Below, one piece after another: positions 48,462 to 60,683 of a stretch of 64,000 bases of DNA. Origin of the DNA: Flaccisagitta enflata (lineage: Eukaryota > Chaetognatha > Sagittoidea > Aphragmophora); contig OZ231126.1 of NCBI GenBank assembly GCA_965153355.1, forward strand, positions 99,138,001 to 99,202,000. The letters are read 5' to 3'. Position 1 is the stretch's first letter. Each line of letters starts with the position of its first letter. Position numbers and translations under genes: made by a program. The notes under the pieces were generated by a model that saw only the letters and a program-made list of their open reading frames with translations, was not told the DNA's origin and did no database searches.

Positions 48462-49915
48462 CAGTAGATGTCGTCTAGATTTGGAAATATGGGGGAATTC
48501 ATTACCGGAAGACAAATAGAATTAACTGATATTTGAACTATCAATTAATAAAAGGATGCTTTATTGCCCATGGGTGTTGGTTGCTATAGAAACACATTTC
48601 CATATATTCACACTAAACTATCAATATTTTGAGAAATTTTTTAAGGGAACATTGTTTAAAATAAAATTTGCTACAACTTTCCCACAACATGTTTGGTAAG
48701 AATATCGCTCGTTTGGCAGTTGCTAACTATGGCAAAAAAAAATTTTGCGGAAAACAAAAACTATGTAAAACCATACCTAACGTTATCCAATTTTCATAGA
48801 AATTGAACTGAAGCTAAAGTAAATTGTGTAGATGGTTGGGTAAAAAAATTATTGAATTCCTCCAATTTTTGTGGGGTAGAGAGCAATTTGAGTAAAAAAG
48901 CGAAGTTTAGAAATTGATGAAAATCAAAGGGAGACACATTTTCAAATGACAAGGAAAAGAAAAAATGCTCTTTCAGCTAGAGTTTTTGGAATTTCCGCAT
49001 GATTTTTTAGCTGCTACCCACTAATTATGTCTCCCAGCTACAGTAAAAATTTTTATCAACGTTGGAGCATTTTTTGTATGGTTTTATGGAATGAGAATAT
49101 CACTAAGTATAAAAAGATAATGGGCAAATGAAATCTAGACAAATTTTATAAAATTGTGGATTGCGGCCAAACGGTTCAGAGTAAATCCTTGATTTTCTTA
49201 CAACATCTTTATGATTATTCGGCCTAATAACGCCTAAATTTTCATCCAAATCGGTTGATATCTACTACTATTTTTGGATGTTCGAAAATCTCTGCAAAAT
49301 TTGTTTTTGCCATAGTTAGTGAGCATCACAGGGTTGTCACACATAGTTACGCTCCCTAGCAACGGCTAAACGAGCAATATTCTTACAGAACATACTGTGG
49401 GAAGGTTGTAGCAAATTCTATCTTAAGTAATGTTCCCTCAAAAAATTTCTCAAAATCTTTACACTTTAGCTTGAACACTGTCAAGACGAAGCGACTCGTC
49501 AGTCGATTGCCTTGAGGAGGCCGGCTCAATAGGCTGGCTCACTGGCTAAGTATGAGAATTCATTCTAACGGTCATAGAAGCCTAATTGAGGGAAGAGAAC
49601 GATAAAACCGAGCAGTTTCAGTTTCCAAGCCGTTCTGATTTGCCTTGGGAAAATAGCTCTTACAAAGGGAAAATGGGATGAGGAGGAAGGGCTGTTATTC
49701 CAATTAGGCCTTGATTAATAATCAATAATGGAATACCAGTCATTCCCCAGCCTATATTCTCGACAACACGTAAAAATGTGTTTCCATTGCAAGCAACACT
49801 CGTGGGCAATAAAGCATCCTTTTATTAGTCTATATTCTAAATATCAGTTTCTTAAGTATATTTGTCTTCTTGTAATGAATTCCCCCGTATTTTCAAGTCT
49901 AGACGACATCTACTG
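48462..49915. mobile_element. Mariner-like element, copy 2, with nested insertions
   Basis: Ends CAGTAGATGTCGTCTAGA and inverse, flanked by TA (48460-48461 and 49916-49917). Arms match the 542-bp copy at 13191. The excess of about 900 bp is explained by an insertion at 48723-49319 and another at about 49460-49776. Confidence 0.8.
48723..49319. mobile_element. 597-bp element nested in the mariner-like element
   Basis: Ends CTAACTATGGCAAAAA and its inverse TTTTTGCCATAGTTAG. The site in copy 1 (13450-13465) lacks it. Interior is AT-rich and non-coding. Confidence 0.7.
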
Positions 49916-50229
49916 TACATTAACGAATGCAAAAAAAGTGAGATACATGTGTAGATCATAAATGATAGTTATCAATATTGAGAGACTTTCATCGCATTTA
50001 CATGCGTCCTCTTTAAATTTCACAAATGTGTGGACAGACGGACAGCCACACCCTCTTATAGAGATGTTAGCACGCATCTAGTTTCTAAAAGAGAGGTATT
50101 GACTCGTGCTTAAGAGACGTACCATAGAAAAACGAAAACCGACAAAAGAGAGTTAAAAAAAAATAAGACTTGAAATCTGGTCAGGAGCGAAAAATTCCTG
50201 AAGCGTTGATAATTGAAAAAAAAAGAAAA

Positions 50230-51146
<917 letters not shown>

Positions 51147-51279
51147 CATGAATGAACAAATGAGTGAACAGATAGAAACTAGGAAGACATGAGTAAAGCC
51201 TATAGACTAAAAGAGATCGAGAGAGAACAGATAAATGTAAAGAATGAACATAAAATCATTGGTCAAAATGACTGAATGG

Positions 51280-51560
51280 GCGTGTTTCTAGTAATGACAA
51301 CAATTGCGATCATTTCCATTAATCGCGTTTTCAGTGTGAACGCAAATTTATGTTTTTTATCGCCAAAGGAGGGAGTTAACAAAGTGAGTGATTGAGCCCG
51401 TGATTGAAGCAAACAAGCGAAGCAGGTGTAGTAAAGCAAGTGTAGTAAAACAAAGGGAAACACTGCTAAGGGAATAAGTGGAGTCAGCAGTGTGAGCAAA
51501 TAAACAAAGCGAGCAACCTAATGGTTGCGATTATCTGTTACTAGGAAAGAGCCCACTGTC
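51280..51560 (+). mobile_element. GGGCGT-ended dispersed repeat
   Basis: Starts GGGCGTGTTTCTAGTAATGA, contains AATCGCGTTTTCAGTGTGAA and ends near GATTATCTGTTACTAGGAAA. Related to 59310-59555; the ends form a loose inverted repeat. Confidence 0.5.
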
Positions 51561-51843
51561 TGAGTTACCATTGGTTACTCACCAACCAATAGAAACAACA
51601 GAAGGGCCAACTGACATACTAAGTGTATTCAAATACCAACCAAGCGACCAGTGGACCAACCAACCATCACATCAACCTACCAACCAATTATCCCAGCCAG
51701 CAAACCCACCAACCAAGCTGATTGTACCAACTGTCCTATCAATCAACTAGTCCAACCAATTGAGGACTTCACACCCTCGATTGGGGAACGTTTCTACTCA
51801 CTACAACAAACGCAATTGTTTCCGTTAATCGCGTTTTCGATGT

Positions 51844-53524
51844 AACAAGGCCAACATCTATAAGTAGCGTGCGAGACTTACTTAATTATATAATGGCCTA
51901 ATTATAGAAGGACGTTATTTCCTGTAATGACGATAATGACAATAATTACCTATTGACCTATAATTGCCTATAATGTCCTATAATTACCTATAATTACCCA
52001 TAATTAAATAATGACCTATAAGTACCTATGAAGACCTATGGTTACCTATAATTACATACGGACCAATGATTACCTATAATGACGTATGATTATCCATAAT
52101 TACCCAAAAATTACTATAATAACATAATATGATTACCTATAATTACCTATAATTACCCATAATTAAATAATGACCTATAAGTACCTATAAAGACCTATGA
52201 TTACCTATAATTACATAGAGACCAATAGTTACCTATATTGACCTATGATTACCCATAATTACCCATAATTACCTATTATAACATAATGACCTATAATTAC
52301 CTAAAATGACCTATGATTACCTATAATTACCTATAATTGCATAATGACCTATAATTACCTATAATTACCTATGATATAATTACCTATGATATAATTACCT
52401 ACAATGGCCTATAATTTCCTATAATTACCTATGATTACATACTGACCAATAATGACTTATAATTGCATAATAACCTATAATTACCTGTAATGACCTATAA
52501 TTACCTATAATGACCTATAATTGCATAATAACCTATAATTGCATAATAACCTATAATTACCTCAAATTACCTATAATCACCTATAATTACCTATAATTAC
52601 CTATAATTACCTATAATGACCTATAATTGCATAACCTATAATTACCTATAATGACCTATGATTACCTATAATGACCTATGATTACCTGTAATTGCATAAT
52701 GACCTATAATGACCTATAATTACCTATGATTACCAAAAATTGCATGACCTATAATTACCTATATTTATGTAAATAAAAATTGACTTATACTGCCTTAAAT
52801 TGACTTATACTGAGTTAAACTGACGTAAATTGACTTGAATTTACTTAAAATGACTTAAAATGACCTAGATTGACTTAAATTGACTAAAATTCAATAATGA
52901 CTCAAATTACTTAATTTGACTTAAATTTGACATAAAATGACTTAAATTGACTTAAACTGCCTTAAATTGACTTATACTGAGTTAAACTGACTTAAATTGA
53001 CTTTGATTTACTTAAAATGACTTAAAATGACCGAGATTGACTTAAATTGACTAAAATTCCATAATGATTCAAATGACTTAATTTGACTTAAAGTGACTTA
53101 AAATGACTTAAAATGACTTAAAATGATCTAATTTGACTCAAAATCACTTCATTGACTTAAAATGACTTGATAGGAATAAAATGAATGAAAACAAGGCCGG
53201 ATACACGGCCACCAGTTGCGGATGGGTGGGCAAGGGCAGAAATGCGCGTTTTCACACTTTTCGACTCAATCATTACGGACGGACGGATGGACGGACGGAC
53301 GGACGGACGGACGGACAGACGGACGGACGGACGGACGGACGGACGGACGGACGGACGGACGGACGGACGGACGGACGGACGGACAAAGCCTCTTACATTG
53401 AGTTAAATGACTTGAGAGTTGCGTGTCCGCAACTAAAAATAAAATGGGGACCGACCAACCAACCAACCAACCGACGGACGGACGGACAAAGCGGGGTATA
53501 GAGTCGCGTGCACGCAACTAAAAA
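51844..53524 (+). mobile_element. HINE-like family B element with ATTACCTATA core (1.7 kb)
   Basis: Starts AACAAGGCCAACATCTATA with AGTAGCGTGCGAG. Core: about 850 bp of ACCTATAATT units, then about 430 bp of TTGACTTAAAATGACT units. A family A element is inserted at 53191-53437. Ends (ACGG)n and AGTCGCGTGCACGCAACT. The 3' part is duplicated at 29514-30119. Confidence 0.85.
53191..53437 (+). mobile_element. HINE-like family A element with an empty site in copy 1
   Basis: Starts ACAAGGCCGGATACACGGCC, start motif AGTTGCGGATGGGTGGGC, (GACG)n, then GAGTTGCGTGTCCGCAACT plus AAAAA. Copy 1 at about 30045 reads aatgaataaaaaaaatggga with no insert. Start motif and both hairpin strands carry TTGCG instead of TCGCG. 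Confidence 0.88.
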
Positions 53525-54279
53525 CATATTCATGAATTTCAACTCCCCCACCAGGGAGTGATCATAGTGAGAGAGCCAGCCAGTTAACAGAGCGAGCCAG
53601 CAATACAAAATGGAGGGCTACAAGGCTATTGAGTAGAGTGAGTCATGTGAGCGAATGAACGTAGCGAGCGACCGAGTGGCCTGTAAAAACAACGGTTATC
53701 TGTGACAAGAAACTTTGCCCTTTAACTCTCACCCTCTCAACCCTATATGACCTAAGCAAAAAAAAGAAAGAAAATAAAAGTCTGATGGGGGAAATTGTTT
53801 TGAACCAAAGCGGAAAAAATCTTAAGTGAAAACAAAAAGATGAGATTTTAAGGCAATAAAAAATAGAAAAAAGAACATGATTAAAAGGTTGACTGTTTTA
53901 AAAGCGTGTAAAACAGGCACAAAGAATGAGGAGAAGAAAGATAGAGGGACAGAAAGAAAGGGAGTTGGAAAGAGAGAAAAACAATCAAACAATTAAACAA
54001 ACAAACAAACAAACAAGCAAAAAGCAATCAAACAAAAAAACAAACAAACTAACAAGCAAACAAACAAACAAACAAACAAACAAACAAACAAGCAAACAAA
54101 CAGAGAAAGAAAGAAAAAAAGAAAGATTGAATGAAAGAGAAGGATAAATGATAGAAACAAACAAGAAAACAAACAAACAAGCTCAGGCGGGCACCTCGAT
54201 GCGTCAGAGAAAGAAAGAAAAAAAGAAAGATTGAATGAAAGAGAAGGATAAATGATAGAAACAAACAAGAAAACAAACA

Positions 54280-54401
54280 AACAAGCTCAGGCGGGCACCT
54301 CGATGCGTCATCTGCGTGATATCAGAGGAGGTGTAACGGACGGACGGACGGACGGACGGACGGACGGACAGACCTTCTTGTAGAGATGCGATGACGCATC
54401 T
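54280..54401 (+). mobile_element. HINE-like family C element, copy of 30760
   Basis: Start AACAAGCTCAGGCGG with GATGCGTCATC, (GACG)n, end GAGATGCGATGACGCATCT. The (GACG)n tract is shorter than in copy 1. Confidence 0.7.
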
Positions 54402-54542
54402 AAAAAGAAAGAAAAATGCAAATTTCCAATCGGAATCTATTGGGGAAATTTATGGAAAAATAAATCAGGAATAAATGAGCGCAAAATCTCACAGTTACTG
54501 TTTCATACTAGAATTTAATCTAAATCAATTACGGAGCGTTAC

Positions 54543-54828
54543 ATGAGCAGGAAATCACTTCACTGCAAGAGCTTAGTTTTGGGGTATTACCCTATACTGC
54601 CAGAAATGTTTTGGTCAAGCGGTTTTTTAATTTTCAGACGGAAGAATAGATGGAAAATAATTTTTTACGATTCTTACAGTAAGTTTTTTTTGCGCTCTTT
54701 TTGTTTCTATTTTTCAGCGGACTTTTCTATTAATAGTTTTCTAAATAACTCATGGGGGAACATTGTTTACAAAAGAAATCAAGGGGTAGAATGCCATGGA
54801 AACCACCGGACACAACTTTATCAAATGC
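54543..54828 (+). other. 286-bp segment present only in duplicate copy 2
   Basis: Copy 1 joins gagcgttac (31070) directly to tgaaggaattc (31071), while copy 2 has this segment between. An open frame of 163 residues starts at 54543 and runs through it into the possible exon at 54881. Part is Cys/Phe/Ser-rich and unconvincing. Either an insertion here or a deletion in copy 1. Confidence 0.5.
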
Positions 54829-55969
54829 TGAAGGAATTCAGTGGGTGGCATTGCAATTGTTTTTCTTCCGTCTTCTTTAGTGTATCAAATAACAGAAGCT
54901 CATCACAGATGAACATATTGAGAAAAAGAACCGAGAGCGGAGGTTGTTTTCACAGTTGGCAACCGTCAAGTAAGAAAGAGCTCAGACCCTCACGTTATAC
55001 CTATGTCAAATCATACCAAAAAACGCGACTCTAGCCGTAGGAAAAAAGTCATAAATGCGTGGTTTTGAAATTGTTTGTGATTGTGTCATATGTTACTTTT
55101 CAATTAATTTTTTAATCTCTTTGATCATGATTTTTTCTCAGTTTTTTTTTTCTCTTGTCTCTCTCACACTTTCTTTAAATTTTCTTCTTACGTTCTTCAG
55201 TATTCTTTTTTCACTACAGGATTAAGCAGGCATGATCACATTTAAATGCTCAAAACAAAAAAAAATTATTTACATAATGTAGTGATAAGATTTGAAGTTT
55301 TATAACTAAAAAAAAGAATTGATCACATCAACTTCTGCTTAGCACCATTTGAAAAAGCACAATCAAATTTTTTTACCATATTTTTATGCATGCTCATCAG
55401 TTGAAAAAAAGCCGAAGGATCTTCGATATTTCGACTTTTTTTAATAATCTGAGCGTTGAATATCCCATTATCAGTAAAAACCAAACTAATTGACCGATTA
55501 GTGTCCTAATAGGGCTGGTCAGTATGCGTTTTTGTTGAAATTCTCTCTGTAAGTCACACGGAAGAACCGACTTGAGCAATATAACGATTCAGCTAAAGAT
55601 CGGCGTTCAAATGTTTGTATGTTCTATGCTCATAATAGTTTTCCCCGTCGAAATGCTCACTCGATGTCGCTGGGTCCTATAACGGTGAAAACTCCTCAGT
55701 AAACCTTCCTGTTATTGAACAAGTTTCAGTCTTTCGTTATAGGAATAGATGATTATACCCTTTGTAAGACAGGTAGATTGTCGCTGTCAAGTTTCAAAGT
55801 CAAAATTTCTATTGGAAGCTCGTAGTCGTATCAACTATCTATTGCGATTACTTCATTATGCAAATTAGGGAAATAATTGGAAGATTACGTCTATTGTGGT
55901 TGCGTGTTTTTATACGGCTCTTTTGTATTTATCAAATGTTTAAACTGTCCGTCCATCAATGTGCAAGAA

Positions 55970-56110
55970 AACGAGGCTGGATACATGGCAATCCAGTCGC
56001 AGACGGTTGGGCAGGAGCAGTAGTATGAAAACCGCTCGATATTCAAAAACGTTACAGACGGACGGACGGAGGGTCAAACCAACACGGCAAGTTGAAGAGT
56101 CGCAACTAAC
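55970..56110 (+). mobile_element. HINE-like family A element, decayed end
   Basis: AACGAGGCTGGATACATGGC, AGTCGCAGACGGTTGGGCAG, ACGG repeats, then AAGAGTCGCAACTAACAAG. The hairpin is reduced. Confidence 0.6.
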
Positions 56111-56112
56111 AA

Positions 56113-56122
56113 GAAAGACGGA

Positions 56123-56205
<83 letters not shown>

Positions 56206-56222
56206 GAAAAAAGAAAGAATGA

Positions 56223-56306
<84 letters not shown>

Positions 56307-57160
56307 AGGAAAAAAGAAAGAAAGAAAGAAAGAAAGAAAGAATGAAAAACAGAAAGAGGAGAGCGGAAACCGTCGGAATGAAATAAAAAGAGAAAACATA
56401 AAGGAAGAAAGGAAAACAGAAAGCGAGGAAAATGGAAAAAAAAAGAAAGGAAAATGAAAATAAAGGAGGAAAGGAAAACAAAGGAAGAAATGAAAACAAA
56501 AAGGAAGAATGGAAAATGTAAAGAAAGGAAAACATTATGGAAAGGAAGAAAGGAAAGGAAAATGGAAACACAAGGAAGAAAGGATAAAAGAAAGAGAGGG
56601 GAACGGAACAGAAGGAAGAACGAAAAAGTAAAACAGAAAGAAAGTAAAACAGAAAGAAAGGAAGAAAGGAAAATGGAAAAAAGGGAAGGAAGAAAAATGG
56701 AAAGAATAGAAGAAAGGAAAACGTAAAGAATCATTTCTTACGTAAAGAAAGGAAAATTTAATGGAAAGATAGAAAGGAAAATGAAAAGAAAGGAAGGTAT
56801 GAAAACGTAAATAAAGGAAAACTTAAAGGAAAGGAAGAAAGGATAATGTAACGAAAGATAGAAAAATGGAAAGAAAGAAAGAAAGAAAGAAAAAAGTTAA
56901 GACATACAGAAAAGAAAATCGAAAGAAAGAAGAAAAGGGAAATGGAAAGAAAGGAAGAAAAAAACACAAAAAGATAGGAAGAGCAGAAAACAGACAAAAA
57001 GGAATAAAGGAAAACGGAGAGAAAGAAAGGAAGATGGAACAAAAGGAAGAAAGGAAAACGTAAAAAGATGAAGCAAAGAAAATAGAAAGGAAGGTAGAAA
57101 AACGGAATGAAGGGAAGAAAGGAAAACGAAAAGAAAGGAAGAAAGGAAAACGGAAATAGT
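56113..57160 (+). repeat. (AAAG)n and GGAAA-type purine block
   Basis: Pure AAAG to about 56340, then about 800 bp of irregular GGAAAGAAAGGAAGAAAGG units. All frames are low complexity. Confidence 0.93.
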
Positions 57161-57164
57161 CACA

Positions 57165-57660
57165 AAAGCGTTAGATGGTCAGCAGTACCTGTGCCCTGCT
57201 TAAGTAGGTTGTGGTTGAAGTTGAGGGGGTCGATGAACTATGCTTTCACACATATGGGGGATGTTCTCCTCCTCCTTCTCAGCCTCGAGGCCCAAATCCC
57301 AGTCTTGAGGCCCAAATCCCTTGAGACTGGGATTCAGGCCTTGGGGTTGGGATTTGGGCCATGAGGTTGGGATTTGGGCCTAAAGACAGGGATTTGGGCC
57401 TTGAGGCTGGGATATGGGACTCGAGGCTGAGATATGGGCCTGGAGGTTGGGGGGAGGGGGGTACGAAGAAGGAGGAGAAGAAGAACAGTCATCCAAGGAT
57501 CGCACATGGTCAGCGATACCCGATGCCCTGCTAGGCGTGATTGGCTGAAGAAGTAGAGTGAGAGCAGGGCAGCGGCCCCAAAGGGCCGATGTCCTGTAGG
57601 ACACAGGGGTGAATTTCCATACGTCCTGAGAGGGCATATTTGAGGCCTTAGTAGCAATTT
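57165..57660. mobile_element. GGGCAGCGGCC-family ends with GGGATTTGGGCC minisatellite
   Basis: A gtcgatgaactatgctttc end at about 57227, a CTTGAGGCTGGGATTTGGGC minisatellite at about 57280-57450, then ggcagcggccccaaagggcc at 57570 followed by gatgtcctgtaggacacag. Probably two partial elements. Confidence 0.5.
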
Positions 57661-57760
57661 CTATAATATTCAATGGGAATTTTGCATTTTTTTTTCAATT
57701 TCTTGTCAATTTGCCATGTTATTCAATGGGAATTTTACATTTTTCTTTTTTTGTTTTTTT

Positions 57761-58337
57761 GGCCAGCGGCCCCGAAGGGGATGAAGTCTTGTAGAACACA
57801 GGGGGACCCCCTCTTATCAGGCCTCAAATCTGGCCTCTCAGGCCTCAAATCTGGCCTCTCATGCCTCAAATCTGGCCTCTCAGGCCTCAAATCTGGCCTC
57901 TCATGCCTCAAATCTGGCCTCTCAGGCCTCAAATCTGGCCTCTCAGCCCTCAAAGCCAACCTCTCAGGCCTCAAACCTGGCCTCTCAAGCCTCAAATTAG
58001 GCCGCTCAGGCCTCAAATCCAAATTCTCAGGCCTCAAACCAGGCCTCTCACGCCTCTCAGGCCTCAAATCAGCCATCTAAGCCTGAATTTATTGCTCTCA
58101 GGATCAAATCAATCCTCTGACCTTTCAAGCCTTAATCTAGCTCTCTCAGGTCTCAAGTCAGCCCTCTCAAGCTTCCAATTGCATTCTCAGGCCTTACATC
58201 GGCCTTCTTAGACCTAAGTTTAGGCTCTTGAAGGTCTTCAGTCAGCCCTCTGTAACATCTCATCCACTTCTTCAGGCAGGACGAACAAAAGTCCCCCTGT
58301 GTTCTACAGGACTTTGTCTTCTTCGGGGCCGCTGCCC
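57761..58337. mobile_element. GGGCAGCGGCC-family element with 21-bp minisatellite
   Basis: Inverted ends of about 47 bp: GCAGCGGCCCCGAAG and TCTTGTAGAACACAGGGGGA against their inverses. The core is CAGGCCTCAAATCTGGCCTC units. 577 bp. An unrelated non-LTR fragment follows 150 bp later. Confidence 0.7.
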
Positions 58338-58491
58338 TGCTTCTCCTCATTCCAACTCACAATCACTCAAAGCAGGGCAACGGGTATCGCTGACCACATA
58401 TTGCCCTTGGGCGACCTGTTTGTAAATTTTCCATGTTATTCAATGGGAAGTTTGCATTTTGACAATTTCCCATGTTATCCAATGGGAAAAA

Positions 58492-59139
58492 GACCTCGGT
58501 GTCTGGGTGCAAGCAAATATAAAGCCTGCGAAGCAATGTGCGTCAGCGGCGAAATCGGCAAATTTTGCTTTGGGGCAGATCTCGTAAGCCTTCCACTTTC
58601 GAAAGAAGGAGAATCTAGTACCTTTGTACAAGACCCTCGAAAGGCTAAAACTTTAATTCGCGGGAGCGACATGGAACCCATGGACGGAAGGAGAAAAAAA
58701 GCAATTAGAAAAAGTGCAAGAAAGGTTTGTGCGGATGCTGGCAGATGTGAACGGAAGAAGCTATGAGTAAAAATTGAAGGACGCGGGACTGACGAGCCTG
58801 GTAGATAGACGGGAAAGAGGAGACGCGATCGAGACTTTCAAGACCATGAATGGATTTAATAACTTGAAAAAAGAAGAATGGTTTATGTTGGAGGAAGAGA
58901 ACCCTCGACCGACAAGAAGAAATGCCGAGGTAACGGAAGATGGAGTGAAGAAGAAAGCGCATGTGCTTCGAATGGAGTCGGCAAGATTAGAAGTACGGAG
59001 AAACTTTGTCAATGTGAGGGCGGCGAGAACTTTGAATGGCATTCCCCAGAGCGTCAAAGAGAAGACCTCGGTAAACGCGTTCAAAAACGCCTACGATAAG
59101 TGGAAGAAGGACAAAACCCAAAACGAGACTGTGCAATGA
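58492..59139 (+). pseudogene. Non-LTR retrotransposon reverse transcriptase, C-terminal end
   Basis: 216 codons in one frame without a frameshift, ending at TGA. It reads DLGVWVQANIKPAKQCASAA, ANFALGQIS-stop-AFHFRKKE, LYKTLERLKL-stop-FAGATWN, PWTEGEKKQLEKVQERFVRM, then RRERGDAIETFKTMNG and RLEVRRNFVNVRAARTLNGI. These match the conserved thumb and C-terminal region of endonuclease-reverse transcriptases of the CR1/RTE-like groups, downstream of the catalytic YxDD, which is absent because the copy is 5'-truncated. Stops: TAA at 58585, 58654 and 58768. A short (ATTCT)n tail at 59276-59308 fits target-primed insertion. Dead on arrival. Confidence 0.88.
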
Positions 59140-59275
59140 CAAATCCAATGAAACTGCGATACTGATGAAGGAAAAAAAAAACAAAAAACGTTACGATGTC
59201 ATGTGCACTCATATCGGAACTGATAAAAGACATCCTCTCTCGATGCGGGCTATACGTCTGCCCTTGAGGATTCAC

Positions 59276-59308
59276 CTTCTATTCTATTCTAATCTATTCT
59301 ATTCTTGT
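59276..59308 (+). repeat. (ATTCT)n 3' tail of the non-LTR element
   Basis: TTCTA/ATTCT pentanucleotides directly after the element's 3' UTR. Microsatellite tails of this kind end many CR1/RTE-like elements. Confidence 0.65.
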
Positions 59309-59309
59309 T

Positions 59310-59555
59310 CAGGGCGTGTTTTTAGTGACCGCCAAAAACGCGTTTCTTCCCACGTTCACAGTGTGAACACATATTCAAGAATTTTAACTGTCCAACGAGG
59401 GAGTGAGTGAAGTGAGTGAGCAAGCCCATGAATGGACTGAATGAGCAGAGCGCTGCGGAGCGAATGAGCACACATTGAGCAGTGCGAGCGAATGAACATA
59501 GCAAGCGACCGAGTAACCCGTTTAAAACGCGATTGTCTGTGACTAGAAAGGCCCC
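59310..59555. mobile_element. GGGCGT-ended dispersed repeat, full copy
   Basis: Ends CAGGGCGTGTTTTTAGTGAC and (inverted) GGGGCCTTTCTAGTCACAGA form an imperfect inverted repeat. The interior has GAGTGAGTGAAGTGAGTGAG and GCGAGCGAATGAACATAGCA. It sits at the tail of the non-LTR element. Target duplication not resolved. Confidence 0.5.
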
Positions 59556-59794
59556 ATTTCACTCCTATAAAGAAACAAGCTCGGATACTTAGTTTTTTGC
59601 TTTTTCATGTATTTCATTTGATTTTCGTTTCATTTTCATTATTACGTTGTCTTAGTCTCAATTCTATCTAGCTTTATTTCTCATTTCAATTCCAATTACA
59701 TGTTGTTCATTCAAAGCTTTTTCTGCTACTTTCAACTCATTATCATATGCTTTGATCTTATTTGTTATTATATGAATTATGTTATTGTACCTTT

Positions 59795-59837
<43 letters not shown>

Positions 59838-60683
59838 CCTTTTTTTTTTTTTTTTTTTTGCTTTTGGGTTTGATTGAGGAGGAAGGTTTTTCAGATGCTT
59901 TTTTATGAATAACTAGGAGTGGTGCGTGTATTAACTAGTCAGTGAGGGTTTACAAGGCCCTCTTCCATTTATTTCAGTTTGGATATAGTGAGGGATATTG
60001 TTTCACTTTTCATAAATATGTAAACTATGTAGATTATGTAAACTATGTTAACTATGTAAATTATGTAATCTATGTGATTCAACTGTTTCTCTCTGTAATT
60101 TCCATTTCATTTCATAACCCTGTTTTTTCACCTATCAATTTCATTTCAGGACCTCTGTCCTTCCCAATTGAAGACCTCTGTCCGTTTGACACTGTTCTAT
60201 TTGACCACTTTCTTCTTGACCAAGACTCTTCCTTTTGATCCTCTTCCTTTTCAATCTTTTCCTCACTTTGGGCTCATTTCTAGACCTGACTTTGTGCTGC
60301 TTCTTCACTCTTCCAATTTCTTTTATTTTCTTAATTTTGATGTTTTTGCTCATTATTGTTTGTTGTACTTTGGGTAACGGTGATGAGGCCTAAACCGGCC
60401 AGGATTAAGGGTAGTAATTTGTTTTACCCTTTTTTCTGCGAGTCCAAAGCCTCGGCTCAGGTATTTGTCTTTTGATTTTCATTGTCTTTTTTGTATTTCC
60501 TCTCCTCATTGCCTACATTGACATAGTTATAATTAACCATTTTTGCGTGCGGGTTGGCAAGGGGAGTGACAGAAAGGGTCGATCAAGTATTTGGGCCGTA
60601 GTAGCGATGCTCATGAATTCCAAAAAAGCCAAGTATTTTTGAACGAGCAAAATGCAGACCGACTGCCTTTAGACTAGGTAATG
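59556..60683. other. AT-rich, poly-T, otherwise unassigned
   Basis: 59798-59858 is poly(T) with one interruption. 60015-60080 has AACTATGTAA repeats. 60541-60610 resembles the start-side block of some HINE-like copies (gcgggttggcaaggggagtg; compare 651-720). No exon seen. Confidence 0.5.

Noticed and set aside
57673-58080. Leucine/glycine repeat frame (SGLKSGL) and arginine/proline partner
   Set aside because: 21-bp minisatellite in phase with codons (7-residue period), inside a repeat element.
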